DNA of 64,000 nucleotides from Pseudahrensia aquimaris (GTDB taxonomy: Bacteria > Pseudomonadota > Alphaproteobacteria > Rhizobiales > Rhizobiaceae). Shown piece by piece: positions 51,128 to 59,365 of the stretch. Position 1 is the first letter of the stretch. Each line of letters begins with the position of its first letter. Below the pieces are notes generated by a model. It saw only the letters and a list, made by a program, of their open reading frames with translations, searched no databases and had not been told where the DNA came from. The position numbers and the translations under genes were made by a program. Location: assembly GCF_042676045.1 (NCBI RefSeq), contig NZ_JBHTJV010000002.1:124001-188000 (forward strand), read 5' to 3'.

Positions 51128-52521
51128 CCTAGGCGCTCTTTCCAATAGACGATTTGCTTGCGCACGTTTTCTGGCGCGGTGCCGCCGAAGCTGGTGCGGC
51201 TGGCAACGCTTGCGTCAACCGTCAGCACGTTGAAAACATCATTTGTGATTGCGGCGTCGATAGACTGCATGTCTTCCAGCGAGAGTTCAGCCAGATCGCA
51301 GCCTTGCTTCTCTGCCATCGCTACGGCGCTGCCAGTGATGTGGTGGGCATCGCGGAAGGGCATTCCGGCTTCACGCACCAGCCAGTCGGCGAGGTCTGTC
51401 GCTGTGGAAAACCCTGAACCGGCAGCCGCGCGCATGGCGTCTTTGTTGATCGTCATATCGGCAATCATGCCGTTCATGGCGGCGAGTGCGAGTTCCAGCG
51501 TTTCAGCCGCGTCGAAGACAACCTCTTTGTCTTCCTGCATGTCCTTCGAATAGGTCAGCGGCAGGCCTTTCATCACCGTCAGCAGCGAGACGAGCGAGCC
51601 GTTGATGCGGGCCACCTTGGCACGGACGAGTTCGGCGGCGTCCGGGTTTTTCTTTTGCGGCATGATGGATGAGCCAGTGGAGAATTTGTCGGACAAGCGA
51701 ACGAAATTGAATTGGGGTGTCGACCAGATGACGATCTCTTCTGCCAATCGGGAAAGATGTGTAGCGCAGATGGAGGCACATGCGAGGAATTCCAGCGCAA
51801 AGTCGCGGTCGGCCACGGTGTCGAGGGAATTTCGCGTCGGTTCACGAAAGCCAAGGGCGGTGCTGGTGGCGTGGCGGTCGATATCGAAGCCGGTGCCTGC
51901 CAGGGCGGCAGCGCCAAGCGGGTTTTCGTTCATCCGCTCGCGGGCATCCTTTAGGCGGGAATGGTCGCGGGCAAGCATCTCCACATAGGCGAGGCAGTGG
52001 TGTCCAAACGTGACGGGTTGAGCCGTCTGGAGGTGGGTGAAGCCGGGCATGACTGTATCGGCGTGTTCTTCAGCGCGGGTGAGAAACGTTTTGATGAGCG
52101 TCTCAATTTGCGCGGCGATTGCATCGCACTGATCGCGCACCCACAGTCGGAAATCAAGCGCGACCTGATCGTTGCGCGACCTTGCCGTGTGGAGGCGACC
52201 GGCGGCGGGGCCAATCAACTCACGCAGGCGGCTTTCGATGTTCATGTGAATGTCTTCAAGCGCCCGAGAGAAGACAAAGGTGTCGGCTTCAATCTCGCCA
52301 AGAATGGTCACCAATCCTTGATCGATTGCGACATGATCGTCCGCTGACAAAATGCCCTGTTTGTGCAACATCGCAGCGTGTGCGCGTGAACCGGCAATAT
52401 CTTGGGCATATAGCTTGCGGTCAAAGCCAATGCTGGCGTTGATTTCTTCCATGATTGCGTCGGGTCCAGCGGAAAAGCGTCCGCCCCACATCTTGTTTTC
52501 GCCACCGGCCATTGTTGCCAT
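51124..52521 (-). CDS. argH: Argininosuccinate lyase
   Basis: Last enzyme of arginine synthesis, splitting argininosuccinate into arginine and fumarate; 465 residues from the chosen start. The fumarase-superfamily signature GSSIMPQKKNPD is exact, with TARSRNDQVA and FTHLQTAQPVTFGHH also present. Possible starts at 52557, 52521 and 52512 all precede the conserved MWGGRF; 52521 is preferred because 52557 would overlap tlpA. It is divergent from tlpA with only 27 bases between start codons, so the two promoters must reach into each other's genes. Confidence 0.95.
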   Translation of the reverse strand: MATMAGGENKMWGGRFSAGPDAIMEEINASIGFDRKLYAQDIAGSRAHAAMLHKQGILSADDHVAIDQGLVTILGEIEADTFVFSRALEDIHMNIESRLRELIGPAAGRLHTARSRNDQVALDFRLWVRDQCDAIAAQIETLIKTFLTRAEEHADTVMPGFTHLQTAQPVTFGHHCLAYVEMLARDHSRLKDARERMNENPLGAAALAGTGFDIDRHATSTALGFREPTRNSLDTVADRDFALEFLACASICATHLSRLAEEIVIWSTPQFNFVRLSDKFSTGSSIMPQKKNPDAAELVRAKVARINGSLVSLLTVMKGLPLTYSKDMQEDKEVVFDAAETLELALAAMNGMIADMTINKDAMRAAAGSGFSTATDLADWLVREAGMPFRDAHHITGSAVAMAEKQGCDLAELSLEDMQSIDAAITNDVFNVLTVDASVASRTSFGGTAPENVRKQIVYWKERLG

Positions 52522-52548
52522 CCAGTTTGAAGTTTTCGCGAGGTTTTC

Positions 52549-53202
52549 ATGAGCCAATCTGCCAAGTCCAACGGTCTGCTTTTGCCCGTCATCGTCGGTG
52601 TCGCCTGCCTCGCGCTTGCCGGTGGGCTATACGCTTTTTTCAGCGGTGATGGCAAACCGGAGGAGGAGATGGAGACAGCCGCAGCCGAGTGTGTGATTTC
52701 AGATGATTTACGCACCAAACTGACGGCTGCATCGGTGGGTGAAGTGGCAGCATTCAATGTGTCTGAGAAGCCGACAAAACTGCCCGCGATTTCTTTCAAA
52801 GATGGTGATGGGACTACGCGCGGAATCGATGATTGGTCCGGGCGGACGGTTTTGATGAACCTCTGGGCAACGTGGTGTGCGCCGTGCCGCAAGGAAATGC
52901 CGGACCTTCAGGCGCTTGACGCAGAGCTTGGCGGGGACAGTTTTGAAGTGGTGGCAGTAAGTGTTGATCAAGGAGAGCCGCAAAAGCCCAAGGATTTCTA
53001 TAATGAAATCGGCTTGGACACGCTGGGGTTTTATCACGACGGCACGGTCGATACCCTTTTCACCCTCAAACAGGCGAGCCTGGCGTTTGGTTTGCCTGCA
53101 ACGCTATTGATTGACGGCGAGGGGTGCGTTTTGGGTGTGTTGAACGGCCCCGCGCTGTGGGCAGGTGAGGATGCAAAACGGCTGGTTCGCGCGGCCATGT
53201 AA
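52549..53202 (+). CDS. tlpA: TlpA-family thiol-disulfide reductase
   Basis: Membrane-anchored periplasmic thioredoxin-like protein, 217 residues. One N-terminal helix at about 11-31 anchors it; the domain follows with the active site WCAPC in NLWATWCAPCRKEMP. VVAVSVDQG and the cis-Pro segment GLPATLLID are conserved. TlpA proteins reduce thiols for cytochrome oxidase copper-site or cytochrome c maturation. GCGAGG lies 5 bases before the ATG. It is divergent from argH, as usual in Rhizobiales, and ends 3 bases from the soxR stop. Confidence 0.94.
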   Translation: MSQSAKSNGLLLPVIVGVACLALAGGLYAFFSGDGKPEEEMETAAAECVISDDLRTKLTAASVGEVAAFNVSEKPTKLPAISFKDGDGTTRGIDDWSGRTVLMNLWATWCAPCRKEMPDLQALDAELGGDSFEVVAVSVDQGEPQKPKDFYNEIGLDTLGFYHDGTVDTLFTLKQASLAFGLPATLLIDGEGCVLGVLNGPALWAGEDAKRLVRAAM

Positions 53203-53205
53203 CGA

Positions 53206-53661
53206 CTATTTGTCGATGATTAGCCTTGGTCCAGGGCCACGCTTTGCTGCGGTATCGTCTGGGTTGTAGAGTGCGCAGGTATCGAGCGAGAGGCAGCCGC
53301 ATCCGATGCATCCCTCTAGCTTGTCGCGCAGTCGAGTAAGGGCTTCGATTCGCTCGTCAAGATCGGTGCGGAAGTTTCGGGCGAGTTTGTTCCACTGTGA
53401 TTTCGTTGGCGCCTTATGAAGCGGAATTGGCGCGAGCGCCTTTTTAATATGCTCAAGAGAAAATCCCATTTGCTGTGCAATCATGATGAATGACAGGCGG
53501 CGAATGTCGGCACGCGCGAAACGGCGCTGACCACCAGAATTCCGTCCGGCAACGATCAAGCCGCGCTCTTCATAGAAGCGTATTGCGGAAACCGCCAACC
53601 CTGTTCGAGCTGCAATCTGACCAATGGTGAGCTGATGATATCGCGGCAGATTCTTTTGCAT
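53206..53661 (-). CDS. soxR: Redox-sensitive regulator SoxR
   Basis: MerR-family [2Fe-2S] regulator, 151 residues. The N-terminal helix-turn-helix reads LTIGQIAARTGLAVSAIRFYEERGL, and the four cluster cysteines are in CIGCGCLSLDTC. It senses redox-cycling drugs and superoxide by cluster oxidation. The ATG at 53661 is preferred over the TTG at 53679. A perfect sox box lies 12 bases upstream, between soxR and the divergent VOC gene, so it probably controls that gene and itself. No soxS is present, as expected outside enterobacteria. Confidence 0.96.
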   Translation of the reverse strand: MQKNLPRYHQLTIGQIAARTGLAVSAIRFYEERGLIVAGRNSGGQRRFARADIRRLSFIMIAQQMGFSLEHIKKALAPIPLHKAPTKSQWNKLARNFRTDLDERIEALTRLRDKLEGCIGCGCLSLDTCALYNPDDTAAKRGPGPRLIIDK

Positions 53662-53669
53662 CGCGGGCC

Positions 53670-53700
53670 TTGACCTCAAGTTAACTTGAGGGATTACGGT
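53670..53700 (+). promoter_or_regulatory. Sox box in a 19-base-spacer promoter
   Basis: CCTCAAGTTAACTTGAGG at 53674-53691 is an 18-base perfect palindrome identical to the classical SoxR site. It overlaps TTGACC (-35, 53670-53675) and is followed by TACGGT (-10, 53695-53700), a 19-base spacer. That over-long spacing is the hallmark of MerR-type activated promoters. It drives the VOC gene at 53741. Confidence 0.93.
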
Positions 53701-53740
53701 GATGGTTCAACGATGCAAAATCAAGTGAAGGAAATACCCA

Positions 53741-54130
53741 ATGACCGCAGCAAGGCTGGAACACATCAACATTACGGTGAACGACTCACGGGCAACCGCT
53801 GCAGCGCTTTGCGATTTGTTCGACTGGAAAATCAGGTGGGAAGGCTCTGCAATGAATGGCATCGGTTACACTTGCCACGTCGGCACCGACGACGACTATC
53901 TTGCAGTTTATTCGCCGGGTAACGGCGTGAAGCGCCAGCAGGAACGAGACTATGAGACCGGCGCCGCCATGAACCATGTGGGGTTGATCGTAGATGATCT
54001 TGACGCAATGGAAGGACGTGTGAAGGCCGCTGGATATTCAACCCGTTTGCACGCCGATTATGAGCCGGGTCGGCGCTTTTATTTTGATGGGCCGGACGGA
54101 ATTGAGTTCGAATTGGTCAGCTACGAGTGA
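53741..54130 (+). CDS. VOC-superfamily (glyoxalase-like) protein under SoxR
   Basis: Small vicinal-oxygen-chelate protein, 129 residues, with the paired beta-alpha-beta-beta-beta modules. The first metal-site His is in RLEHINITVND and the second in MNHVGLIVDD; the final Glu region is GIEFELVSYE. Family functions include glyoxalase I, dioxygenases and antibiotic-binding resistance proteins. GAAGGAA precedes the ATG by 7 bases. Control from the sox box suggests detoxification of redox-cycling compounds or their products. It converges with msrA, overlapping it by 14 bases. Confidence 0.88.
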   Translation: MTAARLEHINITVNDSRATAAALCDLFDWKIRWEGSAMNGIGYTCHVGTDDDYLAVYSPGNGVKRQQERDYETGAAMNHVGLIVDDLDAMEGRVKAAGYSTRLHADYEPGRRFYFDGPDGIEFELVSYE

Positions 54131-54614
54131 TCTCGTTTTTGAGAAGATCGGCGTAGTTTGATCTGAGCTTTGCCAGCTTTGGGTCGATATAGGCTTTGCA
54201 GAACGGTCTTTCGGGATCGGTCTTGTAGTAATTTTGGAACTTCTGCGCTGATGGCTTGAATTGAGCGAACGGCAGAATACTGGTCACGAAAGCTGCGCCA
54301 GTTTTACGCGAGTGTTCGTCCAGTTCTGATTGCGCTTGTTCCATCTGGGCATCGCTAAACACATAAACTGCACTACGGTATTTGCCGCGCATCGAATGGT
54401 TGGACGTGCTGGCGTGGGTGGCGAGGTGAACAGCGATCAAATCGGAAAGACTGATTGCATCTGGATCGAAGGTCACAATCACAGCTTCCGAGAAAGTATC
54501 GTCGGGCGCGGTGGAGGCGATGAAGCCTTGTTCGACGCTCTCCACGCCACGCAGGGGCTGGAACACCGCTTCCGTGCACCAGTGGCAGCCACCGCCTAAG
54601 CCGATCTTTTGCAT
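54117..54614 (-). CDS. msrA: Peptide methionine sulfoxide reductase A
   Basis: Repairs methionine-S-sulfoxide in proteins, 165 residues. The catalytic Cys is in GGGCHWCTEAVF, a variant of the usual GCFWxxE motif; HATHASTSNHSMRGKYRSAV carries the substrate loop. The start at 54614 is 2 bases after the hbd stop and gives the standard short N-terminus. It is the last gene of the etfBA-GNAT-hbd-msrA direction. Being beside a SoxR-controlled gene fits oxidative-stress repair, though they are transcribed separately. Confidence 0.93.
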   Translation of the reverse strand: MQKIGLGGGCHWCTEAVFQPLRGVESVEQGFIASTAPDDTFSEAVIVTFDPDAISLSDLIAVHLATHASTSNHSMRGKYRSAVYVFSDAQMEQAQSELDEHSRKTGAAFVTSILPFAQFKPSAQKFQNYYKTDPERPFCKAYIDPKLAKLRSNYADLLKNEITRS

Positions 54615-54616
54615 GG

Positions 54617-55492
54617 TCAGCGGGTTGGTACAGGTTCTTCGCCGGAATAATCGTAAAAGCCCTTGCCGGTTTTGCGACCGAGCCATCCTGCTTCGACATA
54701 TTTTACCAGCAGCGGGCAGGGGCGATATTTCGTGTCGGACAAGCCTTCGTGCAGCACTTGCATGATGGCGAGACAGGTATCCAGGCCGATGAAATCGGCA
54801 AGTTGCAGCGGCCCCATCGGGTGGTTTGCGCCGAGCTTCATGGCTTTGTCGATTGCGGCGACTGAGCCAACCCCTTCGTAGAGCGTGTAAATCGCTTCAT
54901 TGATCATCGGGATCAAAATGCGGTTGACGATGAAGGCGGGGAAGTCTTCGGAGACGGCGGTTTCTTTGCCAAGACGGTCGCAGAATTCTTGGGCTGCATT
55001 GAAGGTGTCCGCGTCAGTGGCGATGCCGCGCACAAGCTCAACCAATTGCATCACCGGTACCGGGTTCATGAAATGAATGCCGATGAATTTTTCGGGCCTG
55101 TCGGTGATCGTCGCCAGCCGCGTGATGGAGATTGATGATGTGTTGGTGGCAAGAATGGCGTCCTTGCGCATGACGGGGCAAAGCTGTTTGAGAATTTCCT
55201 TTTTTACAGCCTCGTTCTCGGTCGCAGCCTCAATCACCAGATCAGCATCGCCGAGCGCTTCCAGTGTTTCGGCCGCAGAGATTCGCTTGAGCGCCGCCGC
55301 GCGGTCATCTTCTGTGATTTTTTCCGACGAGACTTGGCGCGCCAAGTTGCCTGCAATGGTCGCCAAACCGGATTCAATTCGGCTTTTTTCGATATCATAG
55401 AGCAACACGTCCATACCGGCCAAAGCGCAAACATGGGCAATTCCAGAGCCCATCTGACCTGCTCCGATAATGGCGATCTTGTTAAGGGTCAT
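54617..55492 (-). CDS. hbd: 3-hydroxybutyryl-CoA dehydrogenase
   Basis: NAD-dependent 3-hydroxyacyl-CoA dehydrogenase, 291 residues. The Rossmann motif IIGAGQMGSGIAH is at the N-terminus, the catalytic His in GIHFMNPVPVMQLVE and the conserved Asn in FIVNRIL; the C-terminal dimer domain has NHPMGPLQLADFIGLD. It interconverts acetoacetyl-CoA and 3-hydroxybutyryl-CoA. Location after etfBA is typical of alphaproteobacteria, where both serve fatty-acid and branched-chain oxidation. The 20-base gap to the GNAT gene suggests one transcript. Confidence 0.95.
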   Translation of the reverse strand: MTLNKIAIIGAGQMGSGIAHVCALAGMDVLLYDIEKSRIESGLATIAGNLARQVSSEKITEDDRAAALKRISAAETLEALGDADLVIEAATENEAVKKEILKQLCPVMRKDAILATNTSSISITRLATITDRPEKFIGIHFMNPVPVMQLVELVRGIATDADTFNAAQEFCDRLGKETAVSEDFPAFIVNRILIPMINEAIYTLYEGVGSVAAIDKAMKLGANHPMGPLQLADFIGLDTCLAIMQVLHEGLSDTKYRPCPLLVKYVEAGWLGRKTGKGFYDYSGEEPVPTR

Positions 55493-55512
55493 GGTCTTGT
55501 TTCCCGTGTGAT

Positions 55513-55989
55513 TTACATAAGGCTTTTGGTCATAAATACGCTGAACGGATCTTCTGCGTAGTTTCCAAATGGTCCGCAGATTTCATATCCGGCTCGCTGG
55601 TAAAGTGCGCGGGCTGGCGCAAAACCATCGGGCGCTCCTGTTTCCAAACTGAGCCGGTGCATTCCTTGGTCGCGAGCAACGGCCTCCAGGTGGGCCAACA
55701 TTGCTTGGGCTATGCCTTTGCTTCGTGCTGCTTGGGCCGTGTGCATCGACTTTATCTCGCCATGGGTTGCATCCAACGCCTTCAAAGCAATGCAGCCGAC
55801 GGGTTCACCATCTAGTTTCGCTGTCCAAAAGGTGATGTTTGGTCGACGTAAACCGTCAATGTCCAGCGCATGTGTGCTTTCTGGCGGAGACTGCGAGCGC
55901 ATCAATTCCAGATGGGCTTGAAGCAGCGCTATTACGCGATCATCGCTGAGGCCGCCGATCTCTATTTGGAAGTCGGCGGCCTCGCTCAT
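55513..55989 (-). CDS. GNAT-family N-acetyltransferase
   Basis: Acetyl-CoA-dependent acyltransferase of 158 residues. The acetyl-CoA loop is ARSKGIAQAMLAHLE and the preceding strand IKSMHTAQA; the C-terminal segment ALYQRAGYEICGPFGNY is typical of YsnE/PhnO-like acetyltransferases. It lies between etfA (2-base gap) and hbd, where most relatives have the two joined directly. Its substrate, protein or small molecule, is unknown. Acetylation of flavoprotein partners is possible but unsupported. Confidence 0.88.
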   Translation of the reverse strand: MSEAADFQIEIGGLSDDRVIALLQAHLELMRSQSPPESTHALDIDGLRRPNITFWTAKLDGEPVGCIALKALDATHGEIKSMHTAQAARSKGIAQAMLAHLEAVARDQGMHRLSLETGAPDGFAPARALYQRAGYEICGPFGNYAEDPFSVFMTKSLM

Positions 55990-55991
55990 GA

Positions 55992-56921
55992 TTAGAGAGC
56001 CTTTTCAAACTCCGGCAGCACGTCGAAGAGGTCAGCAACGAGGCCGTAGTCTGCGACTTGGAAGATCGGGGCTTCTTCGTCTTTGTTGATGGCGACGATG
56101 ATTTTGGAATCTTTCATCCCTGCCAAGTGCTGGATCGCGCCGGAAATGCCCGCTGCGATGTATAAGTCTGGAGCGACCACCTTGCCTGTTTGGCCAACTT
56201 GCCAGTCGTTGGGTGCATAGCCAGCGTCTACCGCTGCGCGAGATGCGCCAACTGCTGCGCCGAGCTTGTCGGCCACCGGCAGGATGACTGCTTCGAACTT
56301 TTCGGAAGAGCCGAGCGCACGGCCGCCTGAGATGATGATCTTGGCGGAGGTGAGCTCTGGACGTGCGCTATCGGAAAGAGCTGCGCTCTTGAAGGTCGAC
56401 AGGCCAGAATCGGCAGGAGCTGATACGCTCTCGACGGAGGCAGAGCCACCGGCTTCGGCGGCTGCAAAACCGGCCGTGCGAACGGTGATGACCTTTTTGG
56501 CATCGCTCGATTTCACAGTCTGGATCGCGTTACCCGCATAGATTGGGCGCTCGAAAGTATCGGCGCCGTGAACAGCGGTTATTTCAGAAATCTGCATCAC
56601 GTCGAGCAGGGCTGCGACGCGGGGCATGATGTTCTTGCCGTTCGTTGTAGCCGGCGCGATCAGCACATCGTAGCCGCCAGCGAGCGAAACGATGAGATCA
56701 GCCGTTGGCTCGGCCACGAGGTTTTCCATGTGCGGTGCATCAGCCATCAGCACTTTGGAAACACCCGCCAGCTTGGCCGCTTCGTCGGCTGCAGCTTGGC
56801 AGCCCTTGCCTGCGACCAGCACGTGCACGTCGCCACCGATTTGGCTGGCAGCGGTTAGCGCCTTATTGGTCTGATCGGAGAGGGATGAATTATCGTGTTC
56901 TGCGAGAAGTAGAATAGCCAT
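55992..56921 (-). CDS. etfA: Electron transfer flavoprotein alpha subunit
   Basis: FAD-binding subunit of ETF, carrying electrons from acyl-CoA and other dehydrogenases to ETF-quinone oxidoreductase; 309 residues. The C-terminal FAD domain shows VVAPDLYIAAGISGAIQHLAGM and IVAINKDEEAPIFQVADYGLVAD, the family signature. The N-terminal domain begins MAILLLAEHDNSSLS. It starts 11 bases after etfB. The dimethylglycine and sarcosine type dehydrogenases of betaine breakdown also use ETF, a possible tie to the cluster at 1-9214. Confidence 0.97.
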   Translation of the reverse strand: MAILLLAEHDNSSLSDQTNKALTAASQIGGDVHVLVAGKGCQAAADEAAKLAGVSKVLMADAPHMENLVAEPTADLIVSLAGGYDVLIAPATTNGKNIMPRVAALLDVMQISEITAVHGADTFERPIYAGNAIQTVKSSDAKKVITVRTAGFAAAEAGGSASVESVSAPADSGLSTFKSAALSDSARPELTSAKIIISGGRALGSSEKFEAVILPVADKLGAAVGASRAAVDAGYAPNDWQVGQTGKVVAPDLYIAAGISGAIQHLAGMKDSKIIVAINKDEEAPIFQVADYGLVADLFDVLPEFEKAL

Positions 56922-56932
56922 GATTTTGTTCC

Positions 56933-57682
56933 TTACAGCACGCCGGCTTCGTTTTTGAGTTTGTCGACCAGTTCGGCCACATCGGAGACTATGACGCCTG
57001 CTTTGCGGGCTTCCGGCTCGGCGGTGGTGACCACGGTGAGACGCGGGGCCATATCGACGCCGTAGTCTGCAGGCGTTTTTTCATCGAGCGGCTTCTTTTT
57101 CGCCTTCATGATGTTGGGCAGCGATGCGTAGCGTGGCTCGTTGAGGCGAAGGTCGGTGGTCACGATTAGCGGCATTTTGCTTTCGATTGTCTGCAAGCCG
57201 CCATCAACTTCGCGGGTAACGGTTGCGCTGTCGCCGTTCACTTCCAACTTGGAAGCGAAGGTTGCCTGCGCCCAGCCCAGCAATGCGGAAAGCATTTGCC
57301 CGGTCTGGTTGGCATCGTCATCAATGGCCTGTTTGCCGAGAATAACAAGCTGTGGAGCCTCTTCGTCGACTATGCCTTTGAGGATTTTAGCGACAGACAA
57401 TGGCTCAATGAGGTCATCGTGTTTGACCAAAATGGCGCGGTCCGCACCCATGGCCAGCGCCGTGCGAAGTGTCTCTTGGGCTTTGTCCGGGCCGATCGAG
57501 ACGGCGATTACTTCTTCCGCCTTGCCAGCTTCTTTGAGACGCAACGCCTCTTCCATTGCGATTTCATCGAATGGGTTCATGGACATTTTCACGTTTTGCA
57601 GTTCCACGCCGGAACCGTCCGCTTTGACACGGATTTTCACGTTGTAATCCACCACCCGCTTGACGGGGACGAGTATTTTCAT
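56933..57682 (-). CDS. etfB: Electron transfer flavoprotein beta subunit
   Basis: AMP-binding subunit of ETF, 249 residues, the standard length. MKILVPVKRVVDYNVKIRV begins the protein, and the recognition-loop signature VDGGLQTIESKMPLIVTTDLRLNEPRY is intact in its order. AGAGG sits 8 bases before the ATG. It is the first gene of its operon; a 32-base palindrome lies about 140 bases upstream with a TATAAA beside it. Confidence 0.97.
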   Translation of the reverse strand: MKILVPVKRVVDYNVKIRVKADGSGVELQNVKMSMNPFDEIAMEEALRLKEAGKAEEVIAVSIGPDKAQETLRTALAMGADRAILVKHDDLIEPLSVAKILKGIVDEEAPQLVILGKQAIDDDANQTGQMLSALLGWAQATFASKLEVNGDSATVTREVDGGLQTIESKMPLIVTTDLRLNEPRYASLPNIMKAKKKPLDEKTPADYGVDMAPRLTVVTTAEPEARKAGVIVSDVAELVDKLKNEAGVL

Positions 57683-57822
57683 GGGTTTTGCCTCTTTGTC
57701 GGGAAACTTGCGTCAGTTGTTAGATCTTCAATGACCGCTCACCATTGGCTTAGCGTGCCTGAATTCGACATTCAACGCCGAAATCCAGTCTCATCGGCGG
57801 CATGATGCCGTCGTGCCTGTTT

Positions 57823-57854
57823 ATAGAATTTTGACGTATACGTCAAAATTCTAT
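57823..57854 (-). promoter_or_regulatory. 32-base perfect palindrome upstream of etfB
   Basis: The sequence is its own reverse complement over 32 bases; the core TTGACGTATACGTCAA is at 57831-57846. It resembles TTnACGTnnACGTnAA sites of MerR-family LiuR-type regulators of branched-chain and acyl-CoA catabolism. On the minus strand TATAAA at 57825-57820 overlaps its end, a plausible -10 for etfB. With no loop and no T-run it is not a terminator. Palindrome and position are seen; the regulator is inferred. Confidence 0.75.
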
Positions 57855-57870
57855 GTTGGCAAATGGAATT

Positions 57871-58647
57871 TCAACTTCGACCCCAAGGGCGTTTTTTCGG
57901 TTTGGGCGGTATGGGTTCAACTAGGGCTTCTTGGTTCTGCGGAACGGGAAGATCCCGGTCAAACAGTTCTACATTGCGGCGCTTGAGGATCACCACGAGC
58001 ACCGCGCCTGCCATTATGCCGCCAACATGGGCTGCCCATGAGACGCCTTGGCCGGAAGATGTGACGAACATAAATATTTGAAATGCGATCCAGAACCCCA
58101 GAACCCAAAGGGCTGTTAGTCGGATGGGAATTCGCATCATTACGAGCACCCAAACCCGCGCTTTGGGGTGCAACATCAGATAAGCCGCGACAATGCCCGC
58201 CGCTGCGCCTGATGCTCCGATCAGCGGGCTGGACGAATCGGGGAAGACGAGTGCGTGAAAGAATGCGCCCGCAACCGCGCAGGCGAGATAGAAAATCAGG
58301 AACTTGATGTGGCCCATCGCGTCTTCGACATTGTCGCCGAAAACCCAGATGAACAGCATGTTGCCTGCCAAATGCCACCAGTCAGCGTGAAGGAAAGAAT
58401 AGGTGATTGCTGTAAGCGGGTAGAGACCGTCAGGAATGTATCGAAATTCTGTAGGCAGAGTGCGCAGATCGTTGGCAACGGACGGGATGTGACCAAAGCC
58501 TATCGCCAATCCGCCGGCAGTGCCGTCACTGGGCGCGAAGGGCAGCCCAATGAGAAATACGACGACGTTAATCGCGATTATGCTGAGCGTTACCCATTGC
58601 AGGGAGACGTGTTGCAGGGCTTTGCCATCGTAAAAGGGAATGAACAT
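57871..58647 (-). CDS. Rhomboid-family intramembrane serine protease
   Basis: Membrane protease of 258 residues with about six hydrophobic segments. The catalytic Ser lies in LIGASGAAAGIVAAY (GASG motif) and the His in WAAHVGGIMAG; the HADWWHLAGNMLFIWVFGDNVED loop is conserved. The ATG at 58647 begins MFIPFYDG, matching relatives; the 19-codon extension overlaps the end of the adenosyltransferase gene less naturally. The C-terminal tail is basic and Pro-rich. It follows the adenosyltransferase by 32 bases, a neighbourhood common in Rhizobiales. Confidence 0.93.
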   Translation of the reverse strand: MFIPFYDGKALQHVSLQWVTLSIIAINVVVFLIGLPFAPSDGTAGGLAIGFGHIPSVANDLRTLPTEFRYIPDGLYPLTAITYSFLHADWWHLAGNMLFIWVFGDNVEDAMGHIKFLIFYLACAVAGAFFHALVFPDSSSPLIGASGAAAGIVAAYLMLHPKARVWVLVMMRIPIRLTALWVLGFWIAFQIFMFVTSSGQGVSWAAHVGGIMAGAVLVVILKRRNVELFDRDLPVPQNQEALVEPIPPKPKKRPWGRS

Positions 58648-58679
58648 GAAGGCTGGCCCTGCGGATTGATTGCGCCAGC

Positions 58680-59255
58680 TTACCTGTTTTCGCCCGGCAC
58701 CCAAAGCACATCAGCTTTGCCATGATCATTCACATGGCGAGCGGCCACGAAAAGAAAGTCTGACACGCGGTTCATATATCTGATTGCGGCTGTGTTGACG
58801 TGTTCGCCCGGCTTTTCAGCAAGCTCCACAATCAACCGTTCAGCGCGACGTGCGACTGTGCGCGAAACGTGCAAAGCAGCGGCTGCCGGTGTGCCGCCAG
58901 GCAGAACGAAGGAGCGCAGGGGTTCCAGATCAGCGTTGAGGGTGTCGATGTCTTTTTCAATACGGTCCACCTGTCCTTGGGTAACACGCAAAGGCTCATA
59001 GGCAGGCGGCTCTGGCCCTTCGGGCGTGGCCAGATCAGCGCCAAGGTCGAACAAATCGTTTTGAATGCGCACCAGCATAGCATCGAGTGCATCGTCTTGA
59101 AGATGGTGGCGGGCAACGCCGATGGTGGAATTGGTCTCGTCAACGGTTCCATAGGCATCGACGCGAACATCGTATTTCAGTCGGCGCTCGCCCGTGCCGA
59201 GCGCGGTTGTGCCGTCGTCGCCTGTTTTGGTGTAGATTTTATTGAGTACGACCAT
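58680..59255 (-). CDS. PduO-type cob(I)alamin adenosyltransferase
   Basis: Transfers adenosyl from ATP to cob(I)alamin; 191 residues. The ATP-binding N-terminus reads KIYTKTGDDGTTALG, with VDAYGTVDETNS following, and the catalytic Arg/Asp region is RTVARRAERL and YMNRVSDFLFVAAR. The ATG at 59255 gives the normal N-terminus. Adenosylcobalamin would serve enzymes elsewhere; the MttB-like protein at 5281 would need methyl-corrinoid instead, so a direct link is not implied. No cobalamin riboswitch was seen upstream. Confidence 0.95.
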   Translation of the reverse strand: MVVLNKIYTKTGDDGTTALGTGERRLKYDVRVDAYGTVDETNSTIGVARHHLQDDALDAMLVRIQNDLFDLGADLATPEGPEPPAYEPLRVTQGQVDRIEKDIDTLNADLEPLRSFVLPGGTPAAAALHVSRTVARRAERLIVELAEKPGEHVNTAAIRYMNRVSDFLFVAARHVNDHGKADVLWVPGENR

Positions 59256-59365
59256 AATGCTTGCCTGCGGATAGAATGAGCGGTTGGCGAACAACCTTAG
59301 CCATTCAAGCACCGGCAAGCCAGCGCTCAGTGTTGCGATTTAAAGCGCAAATGGTCGCAAAACAC

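Noticed and set aside
57823..57854. Rho-independent terminator of the rhomboid gene
   Set aside because: The palindrome has no loop, an AT-rich stem and no following T-run; it suits a protein-binding site better.
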